DNA from: Tilletia caries
Lineage: Eukaryota; Basidiomycota; Exobasidiomycetes; Tilletiales; Tilletiaceae
Length of the DNA: 64,000 nt
Assembly: GCA_032718865.1 (NCBI GenBank)
Contig: JALUTQ010000026.1
Span: 1,088,381-1,152,380, forward strand
Direction: 5' to 3'
The notes under the pieces were generated by a model. The model worked only from the letters and a program-made list of their open reading frames with translations, searched no databases and was not told the origin of the DNA. Positions 28,885 to 41,679 of the stretch are shown piece by piece (position 1 is the first letter of the stretch; each line of letters starts with the position of its first letter). A program made the translations under genes and the position numbers.

Positions 28885-30557
28885 AGAGAGTATCAGGTTG
28901 TGGACCCAGGTGTGTGTTTACCTACCCCACCATGAATCTCATATCCGTTCGCACAATTCGACGCTATTGGCTCTTTCTTTCCGGCAGATCAAGTATGACC
29001 AAGGACTCTGAATTTCGGAAGGCATGAAAGCCTTGGAAATAACCTAAGAGGTCATATCGAAGCGGGTTGTGATGAAGAAATGGATGGAAGAGGGGCTGAA
29101 TGACGACTTGATGTGCCAGCTGAATCTGCACGATTCCCTGAGTGATGAGTCTATGGTCGCTGGACGAGCTTGACGCAGCACAGCAATCGCCGTCCTCGTG
29201 ACGATGGGCTTTTTGGCTTGAACTCGTGAGCACCGGGTGCTTGACAGTGTCGGAGGCAGTCTGGGGTGAAGCATAGCGTGTCATCATCGATGATCTGTCA
29301 GCGAGGGCCGCGAGAATCGTTGCGTAGACTGCTCAAAGACGCTCACCTCACGATCACTAGTCGGTACAGGGTAGTGCGGTGTAGTTCTCCTTGCGGCAGG
29401 ACTTTGCGCAAATGCCGCCAGGATTGGCGTGCAATCCAGACGAGAGCACGACGCAGCCATTGTAGCACGCACAGTCTGCGTCACGATGCGGGCACTGGAA
29501 AGATCCGCACGGTCAGTGACATATGATGTTCGCAATGGACTTAGGAAGGAAGCACTCACGCCTTCGTGATCGGAGTAAGCAACCCATTGGGCGTACATGC
29601 ATGCGTTCCAGATGGTCTCGCGGGCCCGGTAGCGCGCGTTGCTGTAACCTATCGCAGGGCATGCTTCGTTGGTCTTGGCACTACAGTCATTTTTCCACGC
29701 CTTTGATGAAATCATTCTGTGGATTCGTGTAGGAGACGTTGAGCACACATTCCGCAGATAGCACCTATAGCAGTGTGGGCTTACTCACAGAGGGCCTGCG
29801 TAGGCGAGCAGCTACCATGGCTGCAGCGAGCAGGGTGGTGATTGCGAGCAGGGACGTGAAGCGCATTGTGACTTGAAGATGAGTGTTGTCTGGCGTATCG
29901 CAAAAAGACGTGTGGTGAGGATGGGAGTGGAGTCTCTGGGGGGAAAACATCAGCAAGTGGGTCAGTTCTTGAGCCCCTTTTATGCTGATCTGCTGGAAGT
30001 GAGAAGGGGTTGAAGCCGGAGACTTGTCATCAGTAACCAAATGAGAATGGGTGGGCAGACGTTAATGTAACCAGCTCTGTCGTGAAGCTGACGCCCTGGT
30101 CGTCATCAAATGATGAAATGAGGACAAATTGAGCCACGTGCCCTTTCGCTGCTCGTCACCGCGTCACCTCTTCATCTCGTTTCCCAGTTCCTGCCTCACT
30201 CCAGGCTCTTTCTCGCCGGATGGGATGGGCTGCTGGTCGTCAAGAGGGAAGAGCAGAAGTCTTAGTGGCCAGAGAATGCTGAGTGGGCCAGAGAGACATG
30301 CATAACTCACCGAGCTGGGCAGATACGTGGCGCTCTCGCGCTCTCTCGTTAGGCGCATCACGCCACGTATCTGCCCAAGAAGAAAGAGAAGAAAAAACGG
30401 AAGTTTTTCGAGGCCCTTGGGGAGATGCGAACGCGGCGACGCCAACGCCCCGGCCACACTTGGCATGTCACCTTTTCTGAGAGGGAATGAGACGATGGGA
30501 AGCGAGAGTGTTAGCCGTAAGTCAAGCGGGGTACGCATTTCTCATCTTCCACCCATA
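28885..30557 (-). repeat. Inverted repeat arm B', unit 1
   Basis: Reverse complement of 21823-23496. Its left edge cuts the DDGS-like gene and its right edge is fused to the kinase of unit 2. Confidence 0.92.
29357..29866 (-). pseudogene. Cysteine-rich secreted protein, frameshifted inverted copy (unit 1, arm B')
   Basis: Exons 29866-29789, about 29716-29560 and 29494-29357 mirror the arm-B gene. Exon 2 has five instead of four A in the AAAATGAC run, shifting the frame after GVE(N). The same extra base is found in unit 2's B' copy, so it predates the tandem duplication. Confidence 0.7.
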
Positions 30558-31489
30558 CAGGGCGCTACGTGCGCGTCCGCCACGCTCCGCTGATGTCTCG
30601 TGGCGGCAATGTCGAGCTTGCTCGAGTTGTGGACGTCCTTCTCGGCGGCACGGTGTGCGCGCGTAAGCGCATTCGGTTCCTCAACGAGCCACCGCGCCCT
30701 CTGCTCTTCGAGGTCGAGGCCCTGACGCGTCTGCAGGGCCACAAAGGCATCACCCAGCTCCTCGATGTGTGCTTTACAACACACAAGGTCGACATCATCA
30801 TGCCACTCTACTGGGGTACGCTGCAAGATCTTTTCGACCAGGCAAACGGCCGCGAACTGGAGACGAGTCTGGCGAAGAACTTGACGCTGCAGCTTCTGGT
30901 CGCGGTCTCTTTCATCCACCGCAAGGAGGTCATTCATCTCGACATCAAGCCCGCCAACCTCATGCTGACTCGAGACTTTACGATCAAGGTCGGTGACTTC
31001 GGCATCTCTGCGCTCGCCGGACAGAATTAAGACGCGTGCACGTACGGCACCCTCGAATATACGGCTCCGGAATGCCTCCTCGGATCCATCAAGCCCACGT
31101 TTCAAGTGGACGTCTGGTCGACGGGCTGCGTAATCGCGCATCTCTTTCTTGGCCGACCCCTCTTCACCAACTTGTACGATGCGGCCAGCTCCGTGGAAGA
31201 CATACTACAGTTCACCGGTCATGCAGGAGGGCCCGTATTTGCACGAGCTCGGTTTTCGCCGTCTGCGTTCGACTTAACCATGGACTGGAGGCCGTTCGAA
31301 TCTCAGGCATCGGCTATTCTTCAGGACGTGGACGGGGACGCGGCAGACATCATCGAGAAGATGCTTTGTCTTCAACCAAATCGTCGCCCTCACCTGGCGA
31401 ATTTTTTCCCTCACAGTCTCTTCACCACCGACCCTCGTCCAAACCGGATCAATCCCATGCTCCCTCGCAGTAACGCGTCAATTCGATGA
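30558..31489 (+). pseudogene. CDK-like protein kinase, 5'-truncated copy 2
   Basis: The kinase domain is fused at its start (GRYVRVRHAPLMSRGG) to inverted arm B'. It lacks the Ser/Pro-rich N-terminal exons and any native promoter. The frame is open until TAA ending at 31030, just after VGDFGISALAGQN; beyond it the frame continues intact with GTLEYTAPE and VDVWSTGCVIAHLFLGRPLF to a stop at 31489. Unlike copy 1 it keeps APE and lacks the 10-bp duplication. A single nonsense codon is therefore the only lesion in the surviving domain. It would need a fused or cryptic promoter to be expressed. Confidence 0.75.
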
Positions 31490-31718
31490 GACCACCGACG
31501 AGGGGTAGTGCTCCGATATGTTTCCTTCAAGTCTCCAGCCTCCATCTTATCAAGGAATCAAGTGACCTTTCCATCTTCAACATGCTCTCGTGCTCATCCT
31601 CCGCTACGCTATCCAGAAGTTCTTTGAGATCATGATACAATCTAAAAAGCTATTGGAAAGATTGATTGCTTGCTAGCAGACGTCTCGTTCGAATGGACAG
31701 CACTGAATCCGAGCTCTC

Positions 31719-33427
31719 TCAAAGGTCCGGTAGCTTGTTTATCGTCTCCGCAATCTGCTTGACCTCGGCAGGAAGCCCAGAGAGCTCGTCCGCGCCGTGG
31801 ATGAGCCAGTGTTTGGTCGAGACCAGTTTAGAGAGCGCCTTCGAAGACAGGCTTTGGCGCTTGCTGGTGCTGAAGAGCGCTGCCTGCGAGAAGACCCGTT
31901 CGACGGAAGATGAACTTCCTGGGATACCAAGAATCACTCGAGCAATCTTTGCAATATTGGGGAAGACGTTCTCGTTGTCGCGCCACCATTTGTACGGTGT
32001 TTCGTCGGAGTCTCGCCAAGGACAGTTCTTGATGTTGAGATACCGTGCCACCTCATCGGAATCGGTGTCCGTCTTCTTGCGTCTTTCTTCCGCAAGCTGT
32101 TGCTGTCGAAGTCGTTTAGCTTCTTGTAGCATCGTCGTTGAGGTTCCCGCTCCGTTTGAAGTGGAAGCCGTGGAAGCCAGCTGATTGTTTCCTTGACCCT
32201 GCCCTAGCCATTCGCTCATGATGTCCCGCAGCGCCTTCTCAGCTTCCTTTCCATACGTTGGGTAGGCCAATTCGAAGAGCTCCATACGATTGGCGGGATC
32301 CAGCAACGCTGCGACGAGCGTGTATCGATTGTGGAGCGCAAGGGTGCGATACTTCAAGAGCTTTGAGCTCATGGCCGCCAAGAAGGACTTCAGCGATTCC
32401 GTCGTCTCCTTTCCGAGATCTGCCGTGTCCAGTTCGGCGACGGTGGCCTTGATCTTGTCACGGAGACTGGCGTGGTGATCGAGGACCATGTATAGCGTTC
32501 CACGAGCCTTCTCGAGCTCCTTGGTTGCCTCTGATGCCAGCTCCAGGATCGGCATCAGAAACTCCAACATTGTCCATTCCGATTTGGTGAGCAGGTAGGA
32601 GCCCAGCTTGTCGCTCTTCTTTCCGATGTTGGCGCGACAGTGGGAGTCAATCGCCTCGCGAATCTTGAGCGCCGCCCTGATCATCCGGAAGTGGGAGCTC
32701 CAGCGTGTAGCATTTGGCTTCGGGGGAAAGGGCGCTTTGGCCAGCTTGGGCCTCCTGTGATACTCCTTGGCCATGGTGGTGCGAAAGTCGTCCCTCCTTC
32801 CACTGCCTCTATGGATAGACGTCGTGAACGCCTCCAGCTTGGTGACGGCGTTGACCTTGGTCTTGGAGATCCGCGTCTTGGAGGGCCCATCTACCTCTGG
32901 GCCGCCGCCGTCGTCGGAGAGCAGCTCACCTGCCTCTGGACCCATGTCCTCTTCGCCCGAGGATTCATAATCGACAGAGCTGAGACCGATGCCTTCACTT
33001 GAGCAGCCGACTTGCGATCCAGCGTGACTTGTCCACGTCCCTTCGGTTGGAGTTTGTCGAGCTCGGGAGCGTACTCCAGCACGTCCATCATCCTGTGGTT
33101 GGTACCGGTGGAATCGCTGGTAACGGATCCAGCCCACTTGTCACCGAGGTCGTTGGCTAGTAGAGTCCTCGCCAAGTGCCCGCTGAAAGTGGCTCCCGTG
33201 TGCTTCTCCTTCAGGACATCGAAGGACAGTAGCGTCTCGCTGAACTCCCAGTCTCGATCGACGTATGTTGCCAGCATGGCTACGAAAGAATACTGGAAGC
33301 CCTTGGTCGTCCATGCGTCGTGCTGTACGGAAAAGAGTGTGTCGATACCTTGCAGCCGTTTCTTCATGTCCAACTCCAGATTGCCGTGGAAGACGGCAAG
33401 GTCGCGTCGGATGGTGGCGCCGGACAT
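31719..33427 (-). pseudogene. hAT-family transposase relic, copy 2
   Basis: Same two-frame arrangement as copy 1 (33427-32891 and 33137-31719). Carries TRWSSHFRMIRAALK where copy 1 has N and V, and NLELDMKK / YVDRDWEF in the N-terminal frame, shared with copy 3. The C-terminal dimerisation region is complete. The missing His/Cys block and missing BED finger mark it as inactive. Confidence 0.8.
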
Positions 33428-33694
33428 GAGCAGGTTCCGATTTCCAATACATCGAATGATGCATCATGTCTGTGTGGACTCGTTTGAGTCTGGCCGGTCA
33501 AGTGGTTCACCAAACCCTGATCAAAGACCTTGTTACAGAAAGGTCATCGCTGCCCGCCATCCCTCCAAACTCATGACCGCAGGGAGTAGAAGCAAAGCGC
33601 AGAGGCGCAGCAACGATGACCAACAAGAACGATCCAAGGGAGTGAGAACAGCGTAATGCCAACTCTGAATGTCAACAGACCAGTGCTTTTCAAA

Positions 33695-33810
33695 GGTCAT
33701 ATGACCTCTATTTTGAGGCCTGGTCATATGACATGACTCCTATTTGAGTTTCGCTCCGGACCCTGGTCATATGACATGACTCCTATTATAGGTCATATCG
33801 GGTCATATTC
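33695..33810. repeat. GGTCATATGACC-type palindromes (right), copy 2
   Basis: Same words and order as 13844-13961. Confidence 0.65.
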
Positions 33811-34302
33811 ACCAAATCGCCTGGAAAACGCTATTTTAGGCTCGAAATCCTCCCTTGTCGGCCTGTGCAAGTCCTTCAGAGCTATCAAAGTCCATTCAAA
33901 CGAGAAAAATTTCGTCAAAAAGGCCTTGCGGCGTCATCGACGGTGCTTCGGAGGTTGAGCAGTGATTATGGGTTGATCTTCCCGGTGCGGCGATTATATA
34001 AGCACGTCTTTGACGCGTCGCAACGCGCCTGACGCGTCGATTAGCAGCGTGACCTTTGGAACCGACGTGTTTTCACCTCATCTTCCACTCTTCAACTTCA
34101 TCTGACATCTCCTCAGACCTCCGCCGCACTCATCTAATCCGTCGCCTTCAAGACGCACACGACGCCCACTCCCTGTCTGGCAATCTCCCTACGCGCATCG
34201 CGCCAGCAGCTACCTGTGTCCGTGAGTAGCTACTCGAAGCTGTTACCCTGGCCAACCTGTTACTGACTCAGTTACTCTCTTCCTTCACAGCAGCAGAACC
34301 AG

Positions 34303-35700
34303 ATGCAATTTGCAGTCACCCACCTTCCTCGCTTCGTCGTCATGACCGAGTCCGTAAGCGCCATGAACCAGGAAGCCGTGCGCGCGGCCATGCAGGCGGA
34401 GTTGGATGGCGTTGACGCCATCGCTCGATTCCGGTTTGACGACGACTTCAACATCTACTCTTTCGGTCAAACAATCGACGCCATTCCCAATGCATCGCCG
34501 GGGCTGACGGCTTCTCTACGCAAGGTTGCATACGCATTCGATGAGCCGGACACCCACGCCGAGGCTTTTCAATCCACCCCATCGCTCTCGTTCCCACAGT
34601 CTCAAGAACGGTACAAGGCACTTCAGGAGCGGCTCAACTACGACGAGTACCTACAGTTTACATCGAGCCAGTCACAGCAGATGGGTACGCCAGCACAATC
34701 CCAGTCGCAGTCGACAACACAAGCTGCGTCGACGCCATCTGCTTTCCGCGCTCCTCCCTGCGCTCAACCTTCTAAGCTACAGATCCCAAATCGCGAACCT
34801 GAAGCACCCAATCCCAGACGATCTCCTCGCGGCGTCACCCAGTCTCGTCGTCTCTCGGGATACGCTGTTGGAGAAGAGTCAGAGGAGCGTAGTCGCGGCA
34901 CCCATCGTTCACCAGTACCAGGCTCGTCCTCGAAGCCCCAAGGCCAAACAGGTTCCGCGTCGTCCACCAAGACGCTCTCACTGTCGAGCAGCGACTCTGA
35001 GGCGGCGCAAAGCGAGAAAGAAGACTTCGACTCAGGCCGCCCTCGGCCTCGCCCACGACGCGCTCGTCCGGCCTCCAAGAGGTCCGACTTTGTCGTTCCG
35101 GACAGCGACTCTGAGGAATGGGATGTGCCTGTTACCGGATCCAAGCGAACCTCGGGTCCAGTCCATGAAGATGCTCGCGAGCCAGTTTCCAAGAAGGCCG
35201 ACAGCGGCTCTTCCAAGAACACGTCCCGACAGCCTCCTGTCCCGCCTACACGTCAAGAACGCGAGCAGCATGCCGCTGCGGCCAAGATGAACGCCCCTTC
35301 GAAGAGGACACGCACTGAGTCCGCTCAATCGGGTGTAGTCACCATCGAGGACGACGATGATGACGACACACCCCGCGCTGGGAGAGTGTTCAACGGGAAG
35401 AACGCTCACAAGCGCTTCATGGAGAACGACATCGCCATCTCCACTGCCGCCAAGAACAGCATTCTCGGCGCTGTGCAAGACTCGGATGCCTACGATGGCT
35501 ACAAATACCTCAGCAGCGAATGGACGGACGGTACGAAGACGTGCGTGAAGGAAAAGTGGTGTACGTGTAGCGATCTAGCACGAGTAGAGATTCGAGGCAC
35601 ACCATGTAATGCGAGGAAACAGAATAATGAAGGCGACTCGCAATTCGCAAGAAGTTTGGAACTTGGGCAAGATGCGGGGAGCCGAAAAACGAGCAAATGA
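34303..35700 (+). CDS. Unknown 465-aa protein, Ser/Asp-rich, copy 2
   Basis: Same 465-codon frame as copy 1 with no difference noticed in the translation. The upstream TATA box, paired GACGCGTC motifs and leader intron are also conserved. Retention of a full frame while the neighbouring kinase, DDGS and hAT1 copies decay suggests it was functional until recently or still is. Family unknown. Confidence 0.55.
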   Translation: MQFAVTHLPRFVVMTESVSAMNQEAVRAAMQAELDGVDAIARFRFDDDFNIYSFGQTIDAIPNASPGLTASLRKVAYAFDEPDTHAEAFQSTPSLSFPQSQERYKALQERLNYDEYLQFTSSQSQQMGTPAQSQSQSTTQAASTPSAFRAPPCAQPSKLQIPNREPEAPNPRRSPRGVTQSRRLSGYAVGEESEERSRGTHRSPVPGSSSKPQGQTGSASSTKTLSLSSSDSEAAQSEKEDFDSGRPRPRPRRARPASKRSDFVVPDSDSEEWDVPVTGSKRTSGPVHEDAREPVSKKADSGSSKNTSRQPPVPPTRQEREQHAAAAKMNAPSKRTRTESAQSGVVTIEDDDDDDTPRAGRVFNGKNAHKRFMENDIAISTAAKNSILGAVQDSDAYDGYKYLSSEWTDGTKTCVKEKWCTCSDLARVEIRGTPCNARKQNNEGDSQFARSLELGQDAGSRKTSK

Positions 35701-36246
35701 GAGTCAAGAACGTTCAAGCCGGTACAGATCGCGTATCGCGCGACTCCTCATCCTTCGAGAGAAAAGGAAGGAATAGTCTCTCTGGCTTCGCTATTGCAGG
35801 GCACTCTCCTCAGCTTGAACAAATGAGCAGCCTCACGAACTCGAGCCCTACACAGTGGAGAAATTCAGCCGGAGCCATGCGCCCAATCCGTAGAAGAGCT
35901 TGAGGATACAGCGTACACCTCGAAGCATCGCTGCCATTGATTGCGCCGTGCCAGGGTTTTCCGCCTCGTCTTTCTTTACCTCACACTTGGTTGCCGCGGT
36001 GCCGGTTGCCGCTGAAAGCAGTTTTTGGTTCACGACTTAATTTTCGACGTCGACCTTTTTCGAGTGTCCATGGATGATGGACGTCATTCGTAACCTCTCG
36101 GAAAAAATAGTTCTGGGACAGCGTTGGTGGCAAGCGGAATAATTGAGGGAAGATGTAGCGAAGGAGAGGAACAGCAAGGAAGTGGACATGATGGAGCAGT
36201 AATGTGCGCGTGTCCGTGTTGGTGCTGCATGACTTTCTTGAAGGGC

Positions 36247-37151
36247 TCAGCATGATTTTCTGAAAGTGCTCAGAAAACAGGGGGCGTAGCTGCGATAGGC
36301 ATCCGGAAGCATCCTGAGCGACGGCTCCATCACTCCGGGGAAGCGATTGTCGTGGAAGTTCTTTGTCGCTTCGTAAAATGCGCGATGGTCGGTCTGTAAC
36401 TGCTTGATGGCGCTCGCTATCGGTTCGGCCACCCCGAGTTTCTGTGAGAGGAGAAGACACATCTAACTTCAGCGTTGTGTATATTGTCTCCAATCTTCAA
36501 CAGACATGATTGAGACTCGCCTTGAACGCTCCAGCTGCATACGAAAGTGCTTTGATGGCCTTGTCCATATGTCCATCAGGCTGATAGGTCCAGTAAAGAT
36601 TCCAGTACACACTACACTTGGTACAGATCGTCACCCTTCGCGACAGCGCGCGCAGAGCTCTTCGCGCTAGAATCGCCGTGGATCAGGGGAGGAGAGATAA
36701 ACGCTAGCTTCCGTCAGCTTTGTTGGAGGGATAAGGTTAAGGAAGTATGACTCACTGGACCAGAGCAGTCGAGGCGGAATGGAGGATGTCGAGAACACGA
36801 TGGTAGCCTTCGTCCGTATCGAATTTTTGAAAGGGCGAACTTAATGGCCGCCCCCATGCATCAGAGCAGTGTGTGCAGGATAACCTTGGTAAATCCACGA
36901 CTTTGATTTTTTTTCCGCTCATGATTTTCTCTCCAAGGCAATGCCCTTCACATCAACTTCGAATGTTCTCAAACTTGGCAAGGATGCTCAATAAGGTGTG
37001 CTCCATACGCGTGTAAAATTTGGGCACCGGTTTATATGTGCCTTGTGGAGAACTCAAGGGGGGCGGCCTCGGAGCCTTTTCCCGCCCTAGGGCGGCCATT
37101 AAGTTCGCCCTTTTTGAAAAGCGACTGCCGAGTACAAGTTTCAGAACTCAT
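36247..37151 (-). pseudogene. Unknown multi-exon gene disrupted by a MITE, copy 2
   Basis: ATG 37151, the MITE at 36833-37110, and the same exon candidates down to KLGVAEPIASAIKQLQTDHR and the stop at 36247. The insertion site is identical, so the MITE was present before duplication. Confidence 0.5.
36833..37110. mobile_element. 278-bp MITE, copy 2
   Basis: GGGCGAACTTAATGGCCGCC and its inverse at the ends, flanked by identical TTTTTGAAA (36824-36832 and 37111-37119). This is the clearest view of the 9-bp duplication. Confidence 0.85.
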
Positions 37152-38224
37152 TCCCGACGTCTGCCGTCGCGCGAGGTAGATCCAGAAGGTCGGCCGCTGT
37201 GAACGCGATCAGAGATGAAAGAAGGATCGCGGCGAACGGAGTCGGACCATATCGATAAGACTGTGGGGCAAGGAAGAGACAGTGTGGGAGATGGAGAGCT
37301 AAATAGGGAAGGGCTAGTTAGAGCTTGAACTTGGTAGGGAGGGAGAGGCTTGGAGACGGATGAGCGATGAGCTTTCTCCGTTCTTATAGGGCCACCTTCG
37401 TGCGTCGGTTACGGAAGCATGAACGTCCCGTCGGCTGCGCCCAGGCACGGAGACGGCAGAACGGAGACGAGCAAGCTCATTACGGGTTCCGGAGCTCGAG
37501 ACGACAGCCGTCGGTGAACTCATTTCGTGAGCAGAGTTCTCACCTCCTCTCTTTTCAGAGAGCGACTCCTGCTCGACTACCACTCGTTCTCCTTGAGTTC
37601 GCACACTGCTCTACTACATAATCCACGAGCGTGTGCGAACGCTTCGCAGTTTCCCTCCGTTCTTGCTAACGCTCCCGTTTTCGTTCTCCACCCTTCCACA
37701 CCCTCTATTCCCTCGCATCGCTTTTTCCTGCTATGAGTAGGTTTTTGAGGCGCGATGCTACCTCATTCTTTGGCGCCGGCTCCGTATTGTACGCATTTAA
37801 TCTAGGACCTTTTCTAATGGCCGCCCCGGGGCGGGTACGCATGGAGAATGTTCTTAAGCCCGCCCCCCACCTTTCAACGCGCCTCAGGTTTCCGCCCCCC
37901 CCCCCATGATCATTACGTAAGTCTCAATTATGTAATCTTATCTCACGCCTCGCATATCGACACGTTGGAGTGTAGTTGGTGATCGGTGATCACGCTATGA
38001 AGACCGGGAGGGGGGCGGTTTTGGGTTCGGAAAGCAGCGGTGCTAGGAGGGGCGGGCTCAATTGGAGCAGTGACTGCTCGCAAGCCTTGCCAAGTGGCTT
38101 GCACTCAAGCCCCTACTTTCCTCATCGGCCTCAAGCGGGCTTGTCAAGTGCTTGGGCCTTTTCCCGGGTAAATGATTATTTAATATATATAGCTGTAATT
38201 TCTGGTTTGGTCCGAAAAAGAAAA

Positions 38225-38303
38225 GGCCGAGTCCGGTGGCTCAGTGGTACTCCACACGTCAAAGTCGCGGGTTCGAGTCACACGTGTGCCATATAATTTT
38301 TTT
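38225..38303 (+). other. tRNA-like A box/B box sequence, copy 2
   Basis: Same as 18371-18449. Confidence 0.35.
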
Positions 38304-38931
38304 ATATATATTTTTATAGTGAGGATGAGGAGCACAGCTTGGGCACAGCTCAGTGCGACTGTACTCGTATGTATGCTCAGGCCAGGTCAGAGCCTGAAGC
38401 CTCTGGTTTGTCTACGGGTCCTTCCTTCGGGCTGTTAGTGGCCGCAGCGCGTTCCAGGTTTACAGGCTTCGGGCGAGTACTGATAAAAGAACGGGGGGGT
38501 TGTGAGGCATTAGGCTGCCCACCCTAATGCTGTAACTGCGCTCCATGCTCTACGATTGTCCTAGACATTCAGCCAGCATGAGCCAACCCTGTAAACAGTA
38601 CACCTGAGTCGATGACAGCATATAGGCCTGTACACCTCTTCCCTCATAGCCATGCCCTATGCATATGGCCTCTTTATGGCCCATGAGGCATAGGTAAATT
38701 CCAAAATGATTATCATTGGTATAAACGCGCTGACGCGACTTCTCGTTGACGCGACTACGCTGACCGCGTTCGCGTTGCGTAGTCACGCGTTCTACCAAAC
38801 CTCAGCAGCAACGACTCTTGACTCTTCCATCGACCGTCTCTCACCTTCCAACCACCACCAACGCTTACCGGCTTCCTCTACAGACTACAGTTCACTCTCA
38901 CCTTTCCATTACCTTCCAATCTTCATAGATC

Positions 38932-41454
38932 ATGCCAACAACAAAGATTCCCGAATGGAACCACTTCATCCGACTCGATGCCGATGTAGGTGGACTACAT
39001 GCCATGTACAACAAAGTCTATCGCAAGGCTTGGTGCAAGTACGAGGTTAAGACTGTCATGGAGGAAAAGAACGTCTCCAAGATGGAAGGTGAGCTCACAG
39101 TCTACGCCTTGTAGGCCTATAGGCCCGCAGCCAAGCGACAATCTCTGACGCGTTCTTTCCCTTTCATCTCTGTTCTGCCTTCCTAGCAATAGGTCAGGTC
39201 GCAGCCGTATCAGGCGAACGCTTCAAGCTTCAAAGCCACCTGAAGAACTGCTCCTCTGCGCGTGCACACACGGCAGATCTATCTGATTGCGGCTTGCCAA
39301 ACTACGGCGACACCATCAAGCAGTCGTCCTCTGCTGGTGGCTCTCTCTCCGTTCAGACCGTTCTCACCTTGGTCCGCAACCAGCACGGTCTTACCAAACA
39401 GGAGCAGCGAGAGTTCGATGTCGACATGGCTCATGCGGCCTTTGCGAGCGGAATCCCTGGCGAGGCCTTCAACTCTCCCGCCCTCCGAGAACTCTTCTCC
39501 AAGTGGTTCAAAGTTCAGATCGCCAAGGCCAGTGTGGTACGTGGTCGCCTGCTCAATGAAGCCGTAGCCAAGGCTCGATCGAATCTGCATGATGCCGCAC
39601 AAGGCAAGGAGGCTACTCTCTGCGCGGATACATGGAACAGTCCCAAGGGCGACCACCTGATGGGGAGCATTCTCTGCTTGGATGGCAAGGTCTTTCCTCT
39701 CGATGTCGTTGACACAACCGAAGAACGACATACAGGCGCAGCCTTCCTCAAGCACCTGAAGCTCGGACTGGAAAACGGAGAAGGACCACGTTTCGAAGCA
39801 AAGATTACGACGGTCTGCACGGATGAAGGACCGGATTGCGCCAATGCTCGTCGTATGCTGCTCATCGAAAGCCCCAACATCGTCTCGATCCACTGTTTCG
39901 CGCACCAGGTCAATCTACTGGTATCGGATGCCCTCAAAGCATCCTCAGCGCTTAAGAGCACCTACAACACGATGGTTCCGGTCGTCGACTGGTTCAAGAA
40001 GCATCTTGTCGCCAAGGGGATACTTCGAAAGTACAGAAGCAGCATTGGGCTTGATCCGCTGGTCCTGATTCGACCGGGCACGACTCGCTGGACGTCTGCG
40101 TTCTCAACAGCAGCTAGGCTTGCAAGACTTCGCGACAGCCTCGAAGGTGCTGCTATCGCAAAGCGACAAGAGCTCGAGCTGGCTGCAGGCAAGCGTCCGG
40201 ACGCAATGGCAAAGGCTCGTCAGGTACTCGGACATGTGCGGAGTCCATCGTTCTGGGACGGCCTTGACGATCTGATCGCGGCACTTGAACCTCTTGCAAT
40301 TGCTGCACAGATAGCACAAACGGATCTTTGTCGCCTCGATCAAGCTCTACTCACAATGGGCAAGCTCTACACTCATTACGCCGCTATCGGAGACGACATG
40401 GAACGCAGCACAGACCTTCAGGACGCATGCCTGAGTCTATGCAGGGCATTGAGCAAGCGATGGATGGCCTGCGATCAACCCGTGTGGCTTTGTGCTCTGG
40501 TCCTCAACCCATTCTTCGGCAGGAACTTGAAGGCCATCAGCTTGGAAGCAATGGGTCTCAATCATGCTGCGTTTCAAAACCAGATCTTGCTTCCAACCTT
40601 TGTACGACTCTTCACGGATGCCGGATCGACTCCTACGGACGACGAGACAGCAAAGCTTCGAGCGGACTTCATGTCGTACAGTACAGCATCAGGTCACTTC
40701 ACCGATTCGTTCTTCAGCATTAAGGAGAAGCTGGAGGCAAAAAGAACATAGTCCAGTTGTGCTGTGGGAGGAATGGGGAGCTGCGGGCTGGAACAGTCGG
40801 CCTATTGCACGACTTGCGCTACGAATCTTGCGGATGATTCCGAGCTCCGCGGGTTGCGAACGTCTTTTCTCCTCGTTCTTGGACATCTCCGACCGTAGGC
40901 GCAATCGTATCAACCCAGACAAGGTGGCAGCTATCGCAACGATCAAGATGGTAGACCGTCAGAAACGATTAGCAGAAGGAGAACTCAGTGGCCGACCAGC
41001 TCGGAAAGTGGCTAAGCTGAAGGTACACGGCGATGCGGCTCTGTACAGTCGATACAACCTCGACCAGGAGAATCGACAAGAGCAAGAGCGTCGTCAAGTG
41101 CAGGATGGTCCCCTCACCCTTGAGGATGAGATCTTTGAGGCAGCTTCAAACCCAGAAGCTTGGGAACAAATTACCAGGGACTGGTTGGAGAACATGGGCA
41201 GACCCGACTTCTCTGACGATCAACAAGGCAACGAGGGTCAAGCGGAGACATCAGCACCAAAGAAGTATCAATTGTGCGAAGTATTCAAGATGGAAGGTTC
41301 GCTACAGCTCGACGCGCTACAAGAACCTGCGGCACCTTGGACCACTGGTAGAGAGTATATGCTTGACGATGTTGATGCAGAAGGTGAAGATGACGAAGAG
41401 GTGGTGGACCTCACCTCTGAGGACGAACAGGAACAGGATGAACTTGAACGATGA
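38932..41454 (+). pseudogene. hAT-family transposase 2, frameshifted copy 2
   Basis: Exon 1 38932-39088, intron 39089-39186, exon 2 from 39187. An extra A in the run after CTGGAGGC (near 40,740) stops the frame at 40751, cutting off the dimerisation domain; that domain continues in the next frame to 41454. Otherwise it matches copy 1. A one-base homopolymer change may be a sequencing error, in which case this copy is intact too. Confidence 0.8.
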
Positions 41455-41679
41455 GAAGTCGTATCTTCTTAAATCTAATCTCCATCTATATCTTTTCACT
41501 GGTATTTGGTGTCTCAAGCCCCTCGCAAGCGTAGCCCGCTGGGCCGCAAGCTTGACAAAGCCTGGCAAGCGCTTAAAGGCTTGTCAAGCCCCAAGCCGCT
41601 TGAGCAGTCACTGAATTGGAGGGCCGCCCCGGGGCGGCCATTAGAAACGCCCTTTAATCTATTGCTAGTAACCCGCGCC

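Larger units (their letters stand above)
10705..30557. repeat. Tandem unit 1 (about 19.85 kb)
   Basis: The sequence from CAGGGCGCTACG inside the kinase to the end of inverted arm B' is repeated nearly identically at 30558-50417 and partly at 50418-53417. In unit 1 the left neighbour is the kinase's own 5' region; in units 2 and 3 it is the end of B'. Confidence 0.93.
37805..41652 (+). mobile_element. hAT-like DNA transposon 2, copy 2
   Basis: Same ends as copy 1 (one extra C near the left end), with TTTAATCTA at 37796-37804 and 41653-41661. The identical target sequence shows it was copied by the 20-kb duplication, not by transposition. Confidence 0.85.
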
